The position numbers were made by a program, and so were the translations under genes. Positions 24,409-35,488 of a stretch of DNA of 64,000 nt are shown here, piece after piece. Below the pieces are notes generated by a model that worked only from the letters and a program-made list of their open reading frames with translations, was not told the DNA's origin and ran no database searches. Position 1 is the stretch's first letter; every line of letters begins with the position of its first letter. Origin of the DNA: Heracleum sosnowskyi. Its lineage: Eukaryota > Streptophyta > Magnoliopsida > Apiales > Apiaceae. Location of the stretch: contig CM061235.1 of NCBI GenBank assembly GCA_030848705.1, positions 132,377,228-132,441,227 of the forward strand, in the 5' to 3' direction.

Positions 24409-27400
24409 ATGAATATACTCTTTAGGTCTAGTTCCTCAGTTAGCTTGAGGTCACCGATGACGTCGATCCCTGATATTATTAACCAAGAAGAACATAGTTA
24501 TGAAAATATTAGTCAAGATTTAGGAAATTGGAATATACCCAGTATAGATCCAAAACAAATCTACCAGTCAACTTTTACAGATAATTTTAAAACCAATTAC
24601 AATGTAAAGACTGTAGAAAAAATATATGCTATTAACAAAGAAAACGAAAACTGTTCTCTATTAACTAGTGAAATAATAAGGAAATATAAAAAGAAAAACT
24701 ATAAATTTATTCACATAGGATTAATACAAGTAGCAGTAAAACCATTATCAGTAAAAGGAATTAATTCTAGCATTCTTTTATGTTTAAGAGATGCAAGATA
24801 CCTAAACTATGTCCCTAGCATATTAGGAATCATGGAATCTAGTCTCCATAATGGACCAGTCCATTTTAATTGCTTTCCAGACTTTACTTTAAGTCTAAAT
24901 GATCCTAATTTATTAAAAGCATTAACATTAAATATTAAAACAGATGGTGAAATCACTCATATGATTGAGGGATCTCAACCACTTGCATTAATTTATCGAA
25001 TTTATTATAAAACAATGAAAACTAATTTAAATATTCACGCACTTAGTAAATGTCCAAAAGACAAAACTGTTTTAATTCAAAGTAGCACTAATGACGCTAA
25101 TATCCAAGTTCCAAAAACAATACTTTGGAAAGATATTAACCTACCTAGTCAACAATATTTAGACGGAACTGTTAGAATAAGTTTCGATAATTATAGGAAA
25201 CCACTTATGTTAGAAGAAATTGGTAATCAGTCAGTAATATCATCTAGAAAAGATTCTGATTTACTCAGTAAAGTAATGTCACCTAGACAAGATACTGAGC
25301 TACTCAGTAAAACAAATCTTAAAGATATAAAATTAAAAGGTATCATTAATGAAGGTCAAACTAGTCATCCCTATTATAATCAATCTAGTAATCAATCTGA
25401 TGATGATAATGAACAATTATCACTTACACAATCAGATTTTGAAACCAAACCCATAAATCATCAGTTAAGAACAATTAATAAAGAAGTTAAAATCAATTGG
25501 AAATTCTTAACAGGAGATTTCAATTCAAAAGAAAATAAGTTAAAAAGACACCAATTTAGAGAAAGTCATAATCATGAAGACAAAGATAAAATAGTCAATA
25601 AATGGAAGATTTTCGTAACAAGAGAAAAGATTAATATTACTTTTTATTCTTGGTATGAAAAATACTATGGTAAATGCAACACAATTACCAAAACACAGTG
25701 GATTAAGGAAGATAAATCTAAAGTCTCATCTAGTCATCCTCCAATAGAAACAATAATAATACCAGTAAAAGATACTTTAATTATAGCTTCGCCATTTAAA
25801 ATGTCTGATGGACAAAATGACGAAAAGAAATTAATCGAACAAAATAATTTCACTAATCAGTATCTAGCCACTCTAGGTAAACAGTTAGACAAGATTGAAG
25901 ATAAGATTAAAGATCCTAATATTAAACAATACTTAAATCCAGACCTCATTAAAGAAAAGGACAAAGAGTTTGAAGAAAAACCCTTAATAAATTTACCTAG
26001 TAATAGAGAAAATCTAAGTTTACCTAATAAGGATAAAGAACTAATTAAAACATTAGATAAATTGTTTAAGAAATTAGACAAACCAGAATCCAGTAAAACT
26101 ATAAAAGTTTTAGGTTATCATGAAAGTTCTAACGACAGTGATAATTCTATCAATCAATTTAAAAAACTTAATTTAAACCAACCTAATCCCATAACCCTAA
26201 CAAAGAATTGGTATCCTAAACCAACTCCCCCAGATTTACAATTTGAGGAAAGAAACCTAGATAATCAATTTTCTGTTTCAGCTAAAAAGATTTACGAATG
26301 GAATATTGATGGTCTTAGTGAACAAGAAATATTAAACAAATTAAATCATATGTCCATGGTAGCTAATTGCTATATAACAACAAATAATCATTTAAACCAA
26401 AGTGAAATTGTTGAAATTTTAGCCAGTGGTTTCATAGGAACCTTAAGGTCTTGGTGGGAAAAACATCTCACTGAAGATACTAGGCATAACATAATTACTT
26501 CTTATCAAAAAGATAATGATGGACAACCAATATTAGATGAATCAATAGGACTCCAACCAGATGGAGTCAATACTTTAATATATACAATAATAAAACATTT
26601 TATTGGAACTCCCAGTAATATTACTGAAAGAATCCATGATCAACTCAGTAACTTAACTTGTCCAACTCTAAGTGATTTTAGATGGTATAAAGACGTCTTT
26701 ATGTCTAGAGTCATGATGAGAGAAGATAGCAATAAACCATTCTGGAAAGAAAAATTCGTTAATGGATTACCTAATTTATTTGCCCATAAAATTCGTGAAG
26801 AATTAAGTAAAGATTTAGGAGTTATAAATTACGACGAATTAACTTATGGTGAAATAATAAGTATTATACAAAAAATAGGATTAAAAATGTATATTGATCA
26901 CAAAATCACTAAACAAGTTAATCAAGATAAAAACAAATCTAAGTATGAGTTATGAACTTTCTGTGAACAATATGGGTTACCACCCATAGCCCCTTCCAGA
27001 AATAAACCTAAACATCATAATAAGTATAAGAAATTTAATAAATATATTAAAAAAGAAAGAAAATAAGAATATTACAAAAAACCCCAAAAGTTTAAAAATA
27101 AAACTTTTAACAATAAATTTACTAAGAAATTTGATAAAAGCAAAGTTATTTGTCACGGCTGTGGCAAGCCGGGCCATTATAAAAATGAATGTAGAGTTAA
27201 AGATAAACTTAACCAATTACATGTTTCTAATGAAGATACAGAGTCTATACTTCAATTAATGAGAATTGAGAACGAATCTAGTGACCATTATACAGATATT
27301 CTTTCTCAGACATCCAGTACTAGTAATACAGATAGTGATAATAATAAACCAAACATTACCATAGGATGTACAGACAATTGTGACAAAAATTGTTGTACTA

Positions 27401-29796
27401 AAACTCTAAATGTACTATCAAAAAGTCAGGAAGAAGAAACCCATTTATTAATAGAATTAATTAGTAAAATAACAGATCCTCAATTAAAAACACAATATGT
27501 TAATAAATTAAAAACTTTACTTACTCAGGATAATAAAATCAAGATAGATAAGAAAAAAGAAAACCCAAAAATAAGTCTTAATAAAACACTTGAAAGATTT
27601 AAGAACCCAGTTAAAGAAATAACGTTACTAGATTTAAATCAAGAAGTTAATAATTTAAAGAAAGAAATTTCTAGTTTAAAACAAGAAATTCCAAAATTAA
27701 AGGAAGAGATCGAAAAAATTAAAACTGATTCAAAATTATTAATTCATGATTCTTCCGAAGAAGATAATTTAGAAATTGATGAATCCGAAGTTATTAAACA
27801 ACAAGGACTTTCATTAAAAATGTTAAAAGATATTACTATCCAAAAATGGTATACTAACATTAAACTAGTTATTAATAAAACTTTTATTATTAAAACATCT
27901 GCCCTGATCGATACAGGAGCCGATTTAAATTGTATTCAAGAAGGACTGGTTCTAACAACTTATTACGAAAAAACTAATGAAAGACTAAGTTCAGCCAATG
28001 ATAGTCAGATGAATATAAAGTACAAATTACCTAATGTTCATGTTTGTCAAGATAATATTTGCTTTAATACCTCCTTTGTCTTAATAACAAACATGACTGA
28101 TAAAATTATATTAGGACTACCTTTTATTTATTTACTCTATCCTTTTACAACTTCAACTAAAGGATTAGTCAGCAAACATTTAGGTCAAACAGTAACATTT
28201 AATTTTATCCTCGAACCAGAAGAAAAAGATTTAAAAACTATTCAAGAACAGTCAGTTACTAAAACTCTTACAATATTAAATAATAAAAAGAATCATTTAA
28301 AACATTTAAAAAATGAAATTAAATACAAAAGAATCGAAGATCAACTAACAGATAGTAAACTACAAAATAAAATAGAACAATTTAATAAAACTTTATTAAA
28401 AGAAGTATGTTCAGATATTCCTCATGCTTTTTGGCATAGAAAGAAACATATAGTTAATTTACCTTATGCGAAAGAATTTAAAGAACATTTAATTCCAACG
28501 AAAGCTAGACCTATTCAAATGAATCACGAACAACTAGAATATTGTAAAAAAGAAATTAACGAACTACTTAGTAAAGGATTAATCAGAAATAGTAAATCAC
28601 CTTGGTCTTGTGCAGCTTTTTATGTTAATAAAAACGCTGAGAAAGAAATAGGAGCACCGAGACTAGTAATTAACTATAAACCATTAAATGAAGTACTTGA
28701 ATGGATTAGATATCCTTTACCCAACAAAAAAGATTTAATAAATAGATTAAATCAATCAGTTATATTCAGTAAATTTGATCTAAAGAGTGGATTTTGGCAA
28801 ATCCAAATTAGTAATGAAGATAGGTATAAAACTGCGTTCACTACCCCCTTTGGTCATTATGAATGGAATGTATTCCCATTTGGTCTTAAGAATGGCCCTA
28901 GTGAGTTTCAAAACATCACGAACAATATATTCAACCCATTTAGCCATTTCACAATTGTTTACATTGACGATGTTCTTGTTTATTCCAATTCAATTGAAGA
29001 ACATTGGAAACATTTATATTCTTTCTTCAAAACAGTCAAGACTAATGGATTGGTACTTTCACCTAGTAAGTGTTCATTATTTCAAACAAAAGTTAGGTTC
29101 CTAGGCCACACCATCCAATATGGAAAGATCAAACCAATAGATAGAGCCATTGAGTTTTCCAGTAAATTTCCTGATGAAATCCTTGATAAAACTCAACTCC
29201 AAAGGTTCTTAGGATCCCTTAACTATATAGGTGAATTCTATAAAGATCTTAGGAAACAATGTAAACCATTGTTCGATCGATTACAGAATAATCCCCCACC
29301 TTGGACTTCTATTCATACTTCAATCGTCCAAGATATTAAAAAATATGTCAAGACACTTCCATGTCTCGGTATAGCCAATCCTTCTGCATTCAAAATTGTA
29401 GAAACTGATGCCTCTGAAATTGGATTTGGAGGAATCCTCAAACAAAAGTTAAATCCCTCTTCCCACGAAGAAATTGTTTGTTTTCATTCAGGTGCTTGGG
29501 ATACTACCCAACAAAACTATTCAACTATTAAAAAAGAGATTTTAAGCCTAGTTTTATGTATCAATAAATTTCAGCATGAACTTTTAAATCAAAAGTTTTT
29601 AGTTAGAATTGATTGTCAGTCAGCAAAATATATTTTAGAAAAAGATGTTCAAAACATTGCATCAAAATAGATTTTTGCTAGATGGCAAACATTATTAAGC
29701 ATATTTGATTTCGATATACAATATATTAAAGGAAGTGAAAATTCTATCCCTGATTTTCTAACCAGAGAGTTTCTGCAAATAGGAGAGACAAAATGA
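24409..29796 (+). pseudogene. Endogenous pararetrovirus ORF1 polyprotein (movement, coat, protease, RT, RNase H), three stops
   Basis: One reading frame spans 1796 codons, interrupted by in-frame stops at 26953, 27064 and 29668; I see no frameshift. In order: a movement-protein-like N-terminal region (about residues 75-215, 30K type), a long charged linker, a capsid-like region (about 620-848), a CCHC zinc knuckle (27151-27192), an aspartic protease site DTGAD (about 27910), RT with YIDD (about 28960) and RNase H with TDAS (about 29403). Movement protein, capsid, protease, RT and RNase H in one frame plus a following second ORF match the florendovirus arrangement in Caulimoviridae. Genus assignment is inferred. 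The final stop overlaps the ORF2 start (ATGA). As it stands it cannot make the full polyprotein. Confidence 0.9.
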
Positions 29797-31115
29797 GTGT
29801 CAGAGGTGGAAGTAATTCTAGAGGTAGAGGAGGTAGAGGAAACTCTTCTTCTGTTAGTAATCTTAATCTCGTTCCCAGAGGAACAATTATACCTCATCCA
29901 GTTAATCCTGTCCAGGCTGTGGACATAGTAAACAGGTTTCAAGTTTTAGGCCAAATACCCAGGCCATTTAATACTGTTTTAGCTAGTCCCCCTCCTTCTT
30001 TTGATCCATTTGGATCATCTGAAATCAGTAAAGTAGTCCCAAAATTTTATCCTTCTTTTACTCAGTCAAATTCAGAATATATAGTCAATTATGAAGTAAA
30101 CTTATTTTTTGTGGAAACATTTATGAACCCAAAAAATGACCCAATTAAGCTTGCCGCCCTTTTCTTTCCCACGGGATGGCATTTTATTCCATTTGCTCCT
30201 TATAAATCTTTATCTTATTATAAAGATATTCTTATTCAAACCGGTTCTGTAGTTATCAAACCTATTTATGATAGAAAAGATTATACAAAAGTTTTATATC
30301 ATTCTCTTTATATTAAACAGTTAATTTCCCAGCAAGAATTTTCCGATCATCCTTCTGATCTTCATATAGTCAACACCAATCATTTTTGTTACTATGATTA
30401 TATTGAAGCTTGGAATAAAATATTTTTACATCAAAACTTAAATTTTAGTCATTCCTGGTTTGTCCAGTTCGATCATAAATTTAAAGGTCCAATTCCTTTA
30501 TGGTTCATAATTTGGTGGGCTAGATTTGGTGCCTCATTTGCAATTATTCCCGATCAACTCAAGACCCAAGTTACCCATTTTAGTAAACAAAAGCCTATTC
30601 TCAATTCAGATGGTATCCCAATTTTACTTCAATTTTGTAGTAAATATAAGATTCCTTGGATTCTAAAGTGGGAGTATAACCTTAGAACCCCAGTACAGTC
30701 AACGGTTGTTTCTACCGGTTCATCTGAAGCAATTATTAGTCAACATAGTCAGGCTAGTCATGTTTCCAGGATTTTCTTTATCAAATGGTGGGATAAATTC
30801 GATATTAATAGAATTATCGGCCAGGTCCAGAAAGAATTTCCCCCAATTATTCATACTCAAGCATGTTCTAAAGAAAAAGGAACCATTGAAGGCCCTTCTT
30901 CTTCTTCCTTAAGCATTTCTTCAGTCAGCAAGTTATCAGCAGCAGAATTAAAATCTTTGATGGCTGCCATTAATTCAAGAGTTACCGACCTAGAGGAAGC
31001 TTCAGAAAAAGAATCAAATGAAGAATCCAATGATTCCAGCCAGAATTCTGTATCTAATGCTGATCCTTATAATAGTCAACAATTTCAAGATGCTCAAGAT
31101 CCTTTTGCCTTATAA
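29793..31115 (+). CDS. Endogenous pararetrovirus ORF2, unknown function
   Basis: A 440-residue intact frame that starts within the last bases of ORF1 (ATGA overlap at 29793-29796). The N-terminus is Gly/Arg/Ser-rich (RGRGGRG). The middle is rich in aromatic residues (for example WFIIWWARFG). The C-terminus has a short Leu/Ala heptad-like stretch (about residues 385-405) and an acidic Ser-rich tail. Florendoviruses carry an ORF2 of unknown function at this place. I do not recognise a known domain. Partial inverted copies lie at 8796-8908 and 8980-9520. Expression from this integrated copy is doubtful. Confidence 0.75.
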   Translation: MSVRGGSNSRGRGGRGNSSSVSNLNLVPRGTIIPHPVNPVQAVDIVNRFQVLGQIPRPFNTVLASPPPSFDPFGSSEISKVVPKFYPSFTQSNSEYIVNYEVNLFFVETFMNPKNDPIKLAALFFPTGWHFIPFAPYKSLSYYKDILIQTGSVVIKPIYDRKDYTKVLYHSLYIKQLISQQEFSDHPSDLHIVNTNHFCYYDYIEAWNKIFLHQNLNFSHSWFVQFDHKFKGPIPLWFIIWWARFGASFAIIPDQLKTQVTHFSKQKPILNSDGIPILLQFCSKYKIPWILKWEYNLRTPVQSTVVSTGSSEAIISQHSQASHVSRIFFIKWWDKFDINRIIGQVQKEFPPIIHTQACSKEKGTIEGPSSSSLSISSVSKLSAAELKSLMAAINSRVTDLEEASEKESNEESNDSSQNSVSNADPYNSQQFQDAQDPFAL

Positions 31116-31300
31116 TTATTGCAATTCAGGAGCAGTGAAAATTCCCCAAAACAACAGTCATCCGACAAGTTACCTGAGTAAATTACTTTTACTTTTACTT
31201 TTACTTTTACTTTTACTTTAACCCAAGTAAACTGCTTTCACTTAAGTTAGATGTTTTTTACTTTCACTTTGTAATAATTAAAAGACTATTCTTTTCCTGC
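31116..31300 (+). other. Pararetrovirus 3' region with hexanucleotide repeat
   Basis: Non-coding region between ORF2 and the promoter. It holds a run of about six tandem TTTTAC units (about 31186-31219), followed by ACTTTCACTT-type repeats. It may be enhancer-like, but this is inference. Confidence 0.6.
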
Positions 31301-31308
31301 ATTCCGCT

Positions 31309-31318
31309 CTATAAATAT
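31309..31318 (+). promoter_or_regulatory. Putative pararetrovirus promoter TATA box
   Basis: CTATAAATAT lies in the intergenic region after ORF2, about 530 bases before the primer site. This is where caulimovirids place the pregenomic RNA promoter. Upstream repeats may act as enhancers. Activity is not shown. Confidence 0.65.
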
Positions 31319-31841
31319 GAGCCTCCTTTGTATGTTTTAGTCAGGTTAATATTGAGAGTTAAAAGAGTTATTTGAGAGTCATTTGTTTAGAAAAGAGAGA
31401 GTGTATGCTTGTAACCATCCAGCCGGAGTCCAGCCGGAGTTTAACCGGAGTTAACTTGAAGCCTACCCAGTTATCTTGAAGCCTACCCAGTTATTAATAT
31501 ACTTGTAAGTAAGTGAGAACCAGTCTATACAAGATATGCAGTGCTAATCTTGTAAGTAACTTCCAATTATTATATCAAAGTATTTTCAGTCAATCTAAAC
31601 TGTTTTCATTCCAAGCATCCGCCTATATGGTCGGTTTTTATCATGTTATTTGAATATTATGTATACTGCTTAGCTTGCATCCAATTGCTTGAAGATCTTC
31701 TATTTTTTACCATTTATATCATATACTTTTACTATACTGTTATTGATATGATTAATCCTGATCCATCATCTGATTACAACAATTAGTCCTGTTCTTCTTT
31801 GTGTCCTGTTCTTCTCTGTGTTCCTGCTTCCGCCCCTTTTC
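31319..31841 (+). other. Pararetrovirus terminal leader before the primer site
   Basis: Non-coding. Contains short duplications such as CAGCCGGAGT (31421 and 31431) and TTGAAGCCTACCCAGTTAT (31455 and 31475). Probably the start of the pregenomic RNA leader. Confidence 0.5.
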
Positions 31842-31853
31842 GTATCAAAGCCA
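31842..31853 (+). other. Pararetrovirus tRNA-Met primer-binding site (likely)
   Basis: GTATCAAAGCCA resembles the tRNA-Met complement used by caulimovirids (consensus GTATCAGAGCC) with one mismatch. It directly precedes leader sequence shared with 24141 onward, as expected for nucleotide 1 of a circular genome. Confidence 0.65.
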
Positions 31854-31861
31854 CCCGGAGA

Positions 31862-32055
31862 TTATTGAGTTATTGAGTTACTGTTCCGACTGTATTCCGT
31901 TCATCAATAGTGTTTCACTGTTCCGATTATCTTCCAGTTATTCTGATAAAATTAGTCACCACTCTTATTGTAGAGAAAGTCATAATCATGAAGACAGGGA
32001 TAAAATAGTCAATAAATGGAAGATTTTCGTAACAAGAGAAAATATTAATATTTTT
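31862..32055 (+). pseudogene. Second partial pararetrovirus leader plus internal ORF1 piece
   Basis: 31862-31972 repeats the leader found at 24141-24235. It then jumps to an ORF1 stretch (25558-25640) and stops against the right MITE arm. This continues the head-to-tail arrangement past one genome length. Confidence 0.85.
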
Positions 32056-32161
32056 ATTCAGAAAAAGAAAATTTTAAAAATAATATGTGGAAGTCACTCT
32101 ATTTTGCACCTTAAAATACGTGCAGAAAGTCAAAGCGACACTTATTTTGGGACGGAGGGAG
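32056..32161. mobile_element. Right arm of the palindromic Stowaway-like MITE
   Basis: Near-perfect reverse complement of 8694-8797, ending GGGACGGAGGGAG before TA (32162-32163). Together the two arms would make a MITE of about 210 bp that is almost all inverted repeat. Confidence 0.85.
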
Positions 32162-32163
32162 TA

Positions 32164-32399
32164 TTGTTTAAAATTTTGTACATAAAACGGACTACTATCA
32201 AGTTTTAAGATAGGAAGACTTCTCCCTGTGACACAAAAAGGACTAAAAGTAACAATCCTTCTGGATCGAAACAATCCTTAGATGGAGACAAAACAGTGAA
32301 ATGTGTTAGGATTTTTGTATTCCCTTTTCTATTTGAAACTTTAATGAATGCCAGATATAAATAAAGATCAACAAATAAACCACTGGTATTGGACACTAT
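32164..32399. repeat. Array flank segments Y and Z fused, peptide gene deleted
   Basis: 32164-32253 matches flank Y (49251-49340). 32254-32395 matches flank Z (50245-50394). In the other unit the peptide gene lies between Y and Z, so a deletion of roughly 0.9 kb removed it here. Confidence 0.8.
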
Positions 32400-33010
32400 A
32401 CAAATTAGAGATTAGCAATAATGAAGGATATGAAAATAAAATACATAAAGATATTTGTAATTTGTAAAGCTCATGATCGACATAGAGATTAGCAAAATCC
32501 AGCATAGTTGTTTGAGTAAAACATATGATATGCCACAGCATGCTCACAGTCACATTAGTAATCAAAATAGACATCATAATCTTCGTAAATGTCATAATAG
32601 ACATCATCACAAATATATTCGTTATATCCGGAGGAGTTGTTGATTTGGGTTCTTGAACCTTCACGCTGGAATTCTTTGATTCCAGAAGCCAATGCAAGTA
32701 TCTCCTCATCATCCTCATCGAAGCCTACACAATCCCGAACATAAATTAGCTCAAGTTCTTTGCATCCCCTCAATATCAGTTCTAAATCAACCTTTTTAAG
32801 CTTGGTCTTGTCTAGAACCAAACGCTTTATGGTTGCAAAGCTTGAAGCAATAGCTGATGCTACCTCCTGATCAATGTCTTCATTTGTAACACAGAGCTCC
32901 CCTCAGTGTCTTTACATTTGATAAGGAGATCTGCACAGCTAACACCACCTTCATATGTATTGATGTCATATGGACTAGATGACACTGCCAGAACTTTCAA
33001 AGAAGGACAT
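32400..33010 (-). pseudogene. F-box/LRR protein, SKIP19/FBL23-like, copy B (truncated)
   Basis: Exon 2 only, starting after an acceptor at 33012-33011 with CPSLKVLAVSSSPY. About 80 bases are missing after ADLLIK relative to copy C and the frame shifts (near 32920). Downstream 32555-32821 is clean: KLKKVDLELILRGCKELE, RDCVGFDEDDEEIL, then an acidic Tyr-rich tail ending VYFDY. The exon with the F-box is absent; a LINE starts where it would be expected upstream. Therefore not a functional F-box protein. Confidence 0.8.
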
Positions 33011-33103
33011 CTGTAACATAATTTTAATGATGGTAAGCAATTTAAAAACCGGTACATTTTAGAGTGTCAGATGAAACTATAAAGTGTACAATCACTACTT
33101 TTA

Positions 33104-34958
33104 CATTGAACGATTACTGCTGGAGTGATAACTTTATCCTCCCAAACTTTCTTGTTTCTGGCGAACCAAACTCCCCACAGAACTGTAGCAATCTTCACTA
33201 CCGTTTCATGAGCTTCATTACAGTCTATCTAGTAACCAGGAAGATGCAGATTCCACCTCTCTCATATCAAAATGAACTCCCACATAAGCCAACACTGATT
33301 TGCAAACTCACAATCAAAAAATAAGTGCAATAGGTGCTCTACATCTCTGCAGCACTTAGGACACAAAATTGGAGTATTGACTCCTTTACACAGAAGCAGA
33401 TTACGAATGGGAATATTATTCCTGCAAAATCTCCGAAGAAAAACTTTTATTTTGTGAGGTAAATTCAAACGCCATAACTTACTCCACCCATTAGATTGAA
33501 TCAACCCCGGAATATTAACATGTTGAGAATGCCAGTAAGAATAGCCCGATTTAACAGGTATCTGCCATCATTAGATTGAACCCACGCTAACCTATCATTA
33601 GCTTAATGTTGAGGTATACGAGTTGCTAGAATAGCACCCACATTAGTGTTACGGAAAACATTTGATACCCTCTGTTCATCCCAGACTTTTGAGCCCTGCA
33701 AAAAATATCTACTTATCTTTTCTTCTCGATCAACACTCAATGGATCAATCGCCTTAGCCAGAAAATTCTCCTTACCTCGCAACCAAGGGTCAGTATGAAT
33801 ATTTATGTCCTGTCCATTCCTGAGAAACCAACGATAACCTTTGCACATCTCCTCCTTCGCTTGCCATATTCCAGACCAAATAAAACTAGACCCCTCACCA
33901 CTCCCAACCTTAAACATGTGATTATTCGGAAAATACCTCACTTTTTTTTTGTCAGGAGAAAATACCTCGCTTTGAACACACGAGCAACCGATGATTGGGG
34001 TTCAGTAATAAACTTCCAACAATGCTTGCTCAAGAGTGCAAGATTAAAACCATGAAGATCCCGAAAACCCAGACCCCCTTTGTTCTTTGACATACTCATC
34101 TTGTCCCATGCCAACTACTATACACCTTTCGAGTTAGAAGAATTTGATCTCCACCAGTAGCTGTTCATCATTCGTTCAATTTCTTTACAAAGAGATTTCG
34201 GAATGAGAAAACATGACATACAGTAGGATGGGATAGATTGAGCCACACTTTTTATTAACACCATTTTTCCTGCTCTTGACAATAATTTCGTACTCCACCC
34301 TTAAATTCGCTTCCAAACCTTATCTTTCACAAAATTGAAAACTGCCCTCTTCGACCTTCCTATGAGAGAAGGGAGGCCTAAGTACTTGCTTTCACTGAGG
34401 TCGTTACTAACACCAAGAATGCCAGTCATTTCATCCTGCTTATCTCTTCGCACATTCACACTAAAGAAAATCCCCGACTTTTGGAAATTTACCACTTGTC
34501 CAGAACGATTCTCATAGTCATTGAGCAGCGACTTTATGGTACGAGCTTCATCCGTTGTGGCTTTGAAGAATAAGAAGCTGTTATCGGCAAAAAGTAAGTG
34601 AGTGATTGCAGGGGCTGAGCCACTTATCTTACAGCCATGAATCTGACCATTCGTACTCGCAGTAGTGATCAAATTAGACAAACCTTCAACACAAAGGAGA
34701 AATAAATAGGGAGAGAGGGTCTCCCTATCGAATGCCTCGCCTTGGGATAATGGGACCAATCGAAGAGCCATTGAACAGTATAGAGTAGGAGACCGTAGTG
34801 ATGCATAACATAACCCACTGTATCCATTTAGTCGAAAAACCCATACTACACATTCTATTCTCAAGATAGCTCCATTCAACTCGGTCGTACGCCTTACTAA
34901 TATCATGCTTTAATGCTACATCACCCTCCACATCACTTTTATACCCCTTCATAAAATG
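33104..34958 (-). mobile_element. LINE copy B, right part of ORF2 (zinc region to RT)
   Basis: Second copy of the LINE seen at 4981-6660. It lacks the RNase H domain and 3' end, starting within the zf-RVT region. 33262-33504 keeps the zf-RVT motif and 33603-33941 the RT connection. 34301-34906 holds RT with ITHLLFADN, where the second catalytic Asp of FADD is replaced by Asn. It continues at 47798 beyond the SIRE-like insertion. Dead. Confidence 0.9.
33940..33957 (-). mobile_element. Tiny poly(A) retro-insertion in LINE B
   Basis: An 18-bp insert (T-run then GTCAGGA on the plus strand) lies between two copies of GAAAATACCTC (33929-33939 and 33958-33968). LINE copy A has one GAAAATACCT and no insert. 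An A-run plus an 11-bp duplication looks like a very short 5'-truncated LINE insertion. Confidence 0.6.
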
Positions 34959-35440
34959 TGTTGGAAAATGAAGATTTAATGATTGCATCAGGATCGGATA
35001 ACATCAGTACTTAGAGCATCAGGAGATGACGTCTGATGATATCATCATCAGTGGCAGGATAAGTCAGTTGTTGGTAATTGATACTATTCCGTGATTTCAG
35101 GAAAGGATTGATATGATGAAGATATATCTTATAGAAGCTGTTACAGAAGATAAGAGACAAGAAGATCAATTTAATTAAATGAAGATTATCTTGTGTAACA
35201 GAATGTGTAGCTGTGTGTATATATAAACACATGATAGGTTTTACGAAAGTAATATCTTTAATACGAGTATCTTTGTAAACCTAGAAGCTCTTAAGAACTC
35301 ATAGTTTCTTGAGAGAGTTTGTATCAGTTTTTATAAAGTTTAATAAAAGCTGATATTGATTGTTTTTATCTTTGTCTATTCGATTATTTCATACAATTAC
35401 ATTCAACCCCCCTTCTGTAATAGACATATACTGGGTAACA
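34959..35440 (+). repeat. 5' LTR of the SIRE-like element
   Basis: Runs TGTTGGAAAATG...CTGGGTAACA. A TATA box (TATATATAAACA, about 35218-35229) lies in the middle and probably drives the element. The right LTR differs by about five bases (1%). Confidence 0.95.
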
Positions 35441-35442
35441 AT

Positions 35443-35454
35443 TGGTATCAGAGC
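35443..35454 (+). other. tRNA-Met primer-binding site of the SIRE-like element
   Basis: TGGTATCAGAGC, two bases after the LTR end, complements initiator tRNA-Met. Confidence 0.95.
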
Positions 35455-35488
35455 AGACTGATAATTTATCAAATCAGAAACGATCGAA

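Noticed and set aside
28787..29104. 105-codon plus-strand frame overlapping the RT domain
   Set aside because: It is an out-of-frame shadow of the pararetrovirus RT.
31186..31219. Possible CRISPR-like or satellite repeat (TTTTAC units)
   Set aside because: A short hexanucleotide run in a viral intergenic region. No spacers, and the genome is a plant nuclear one.
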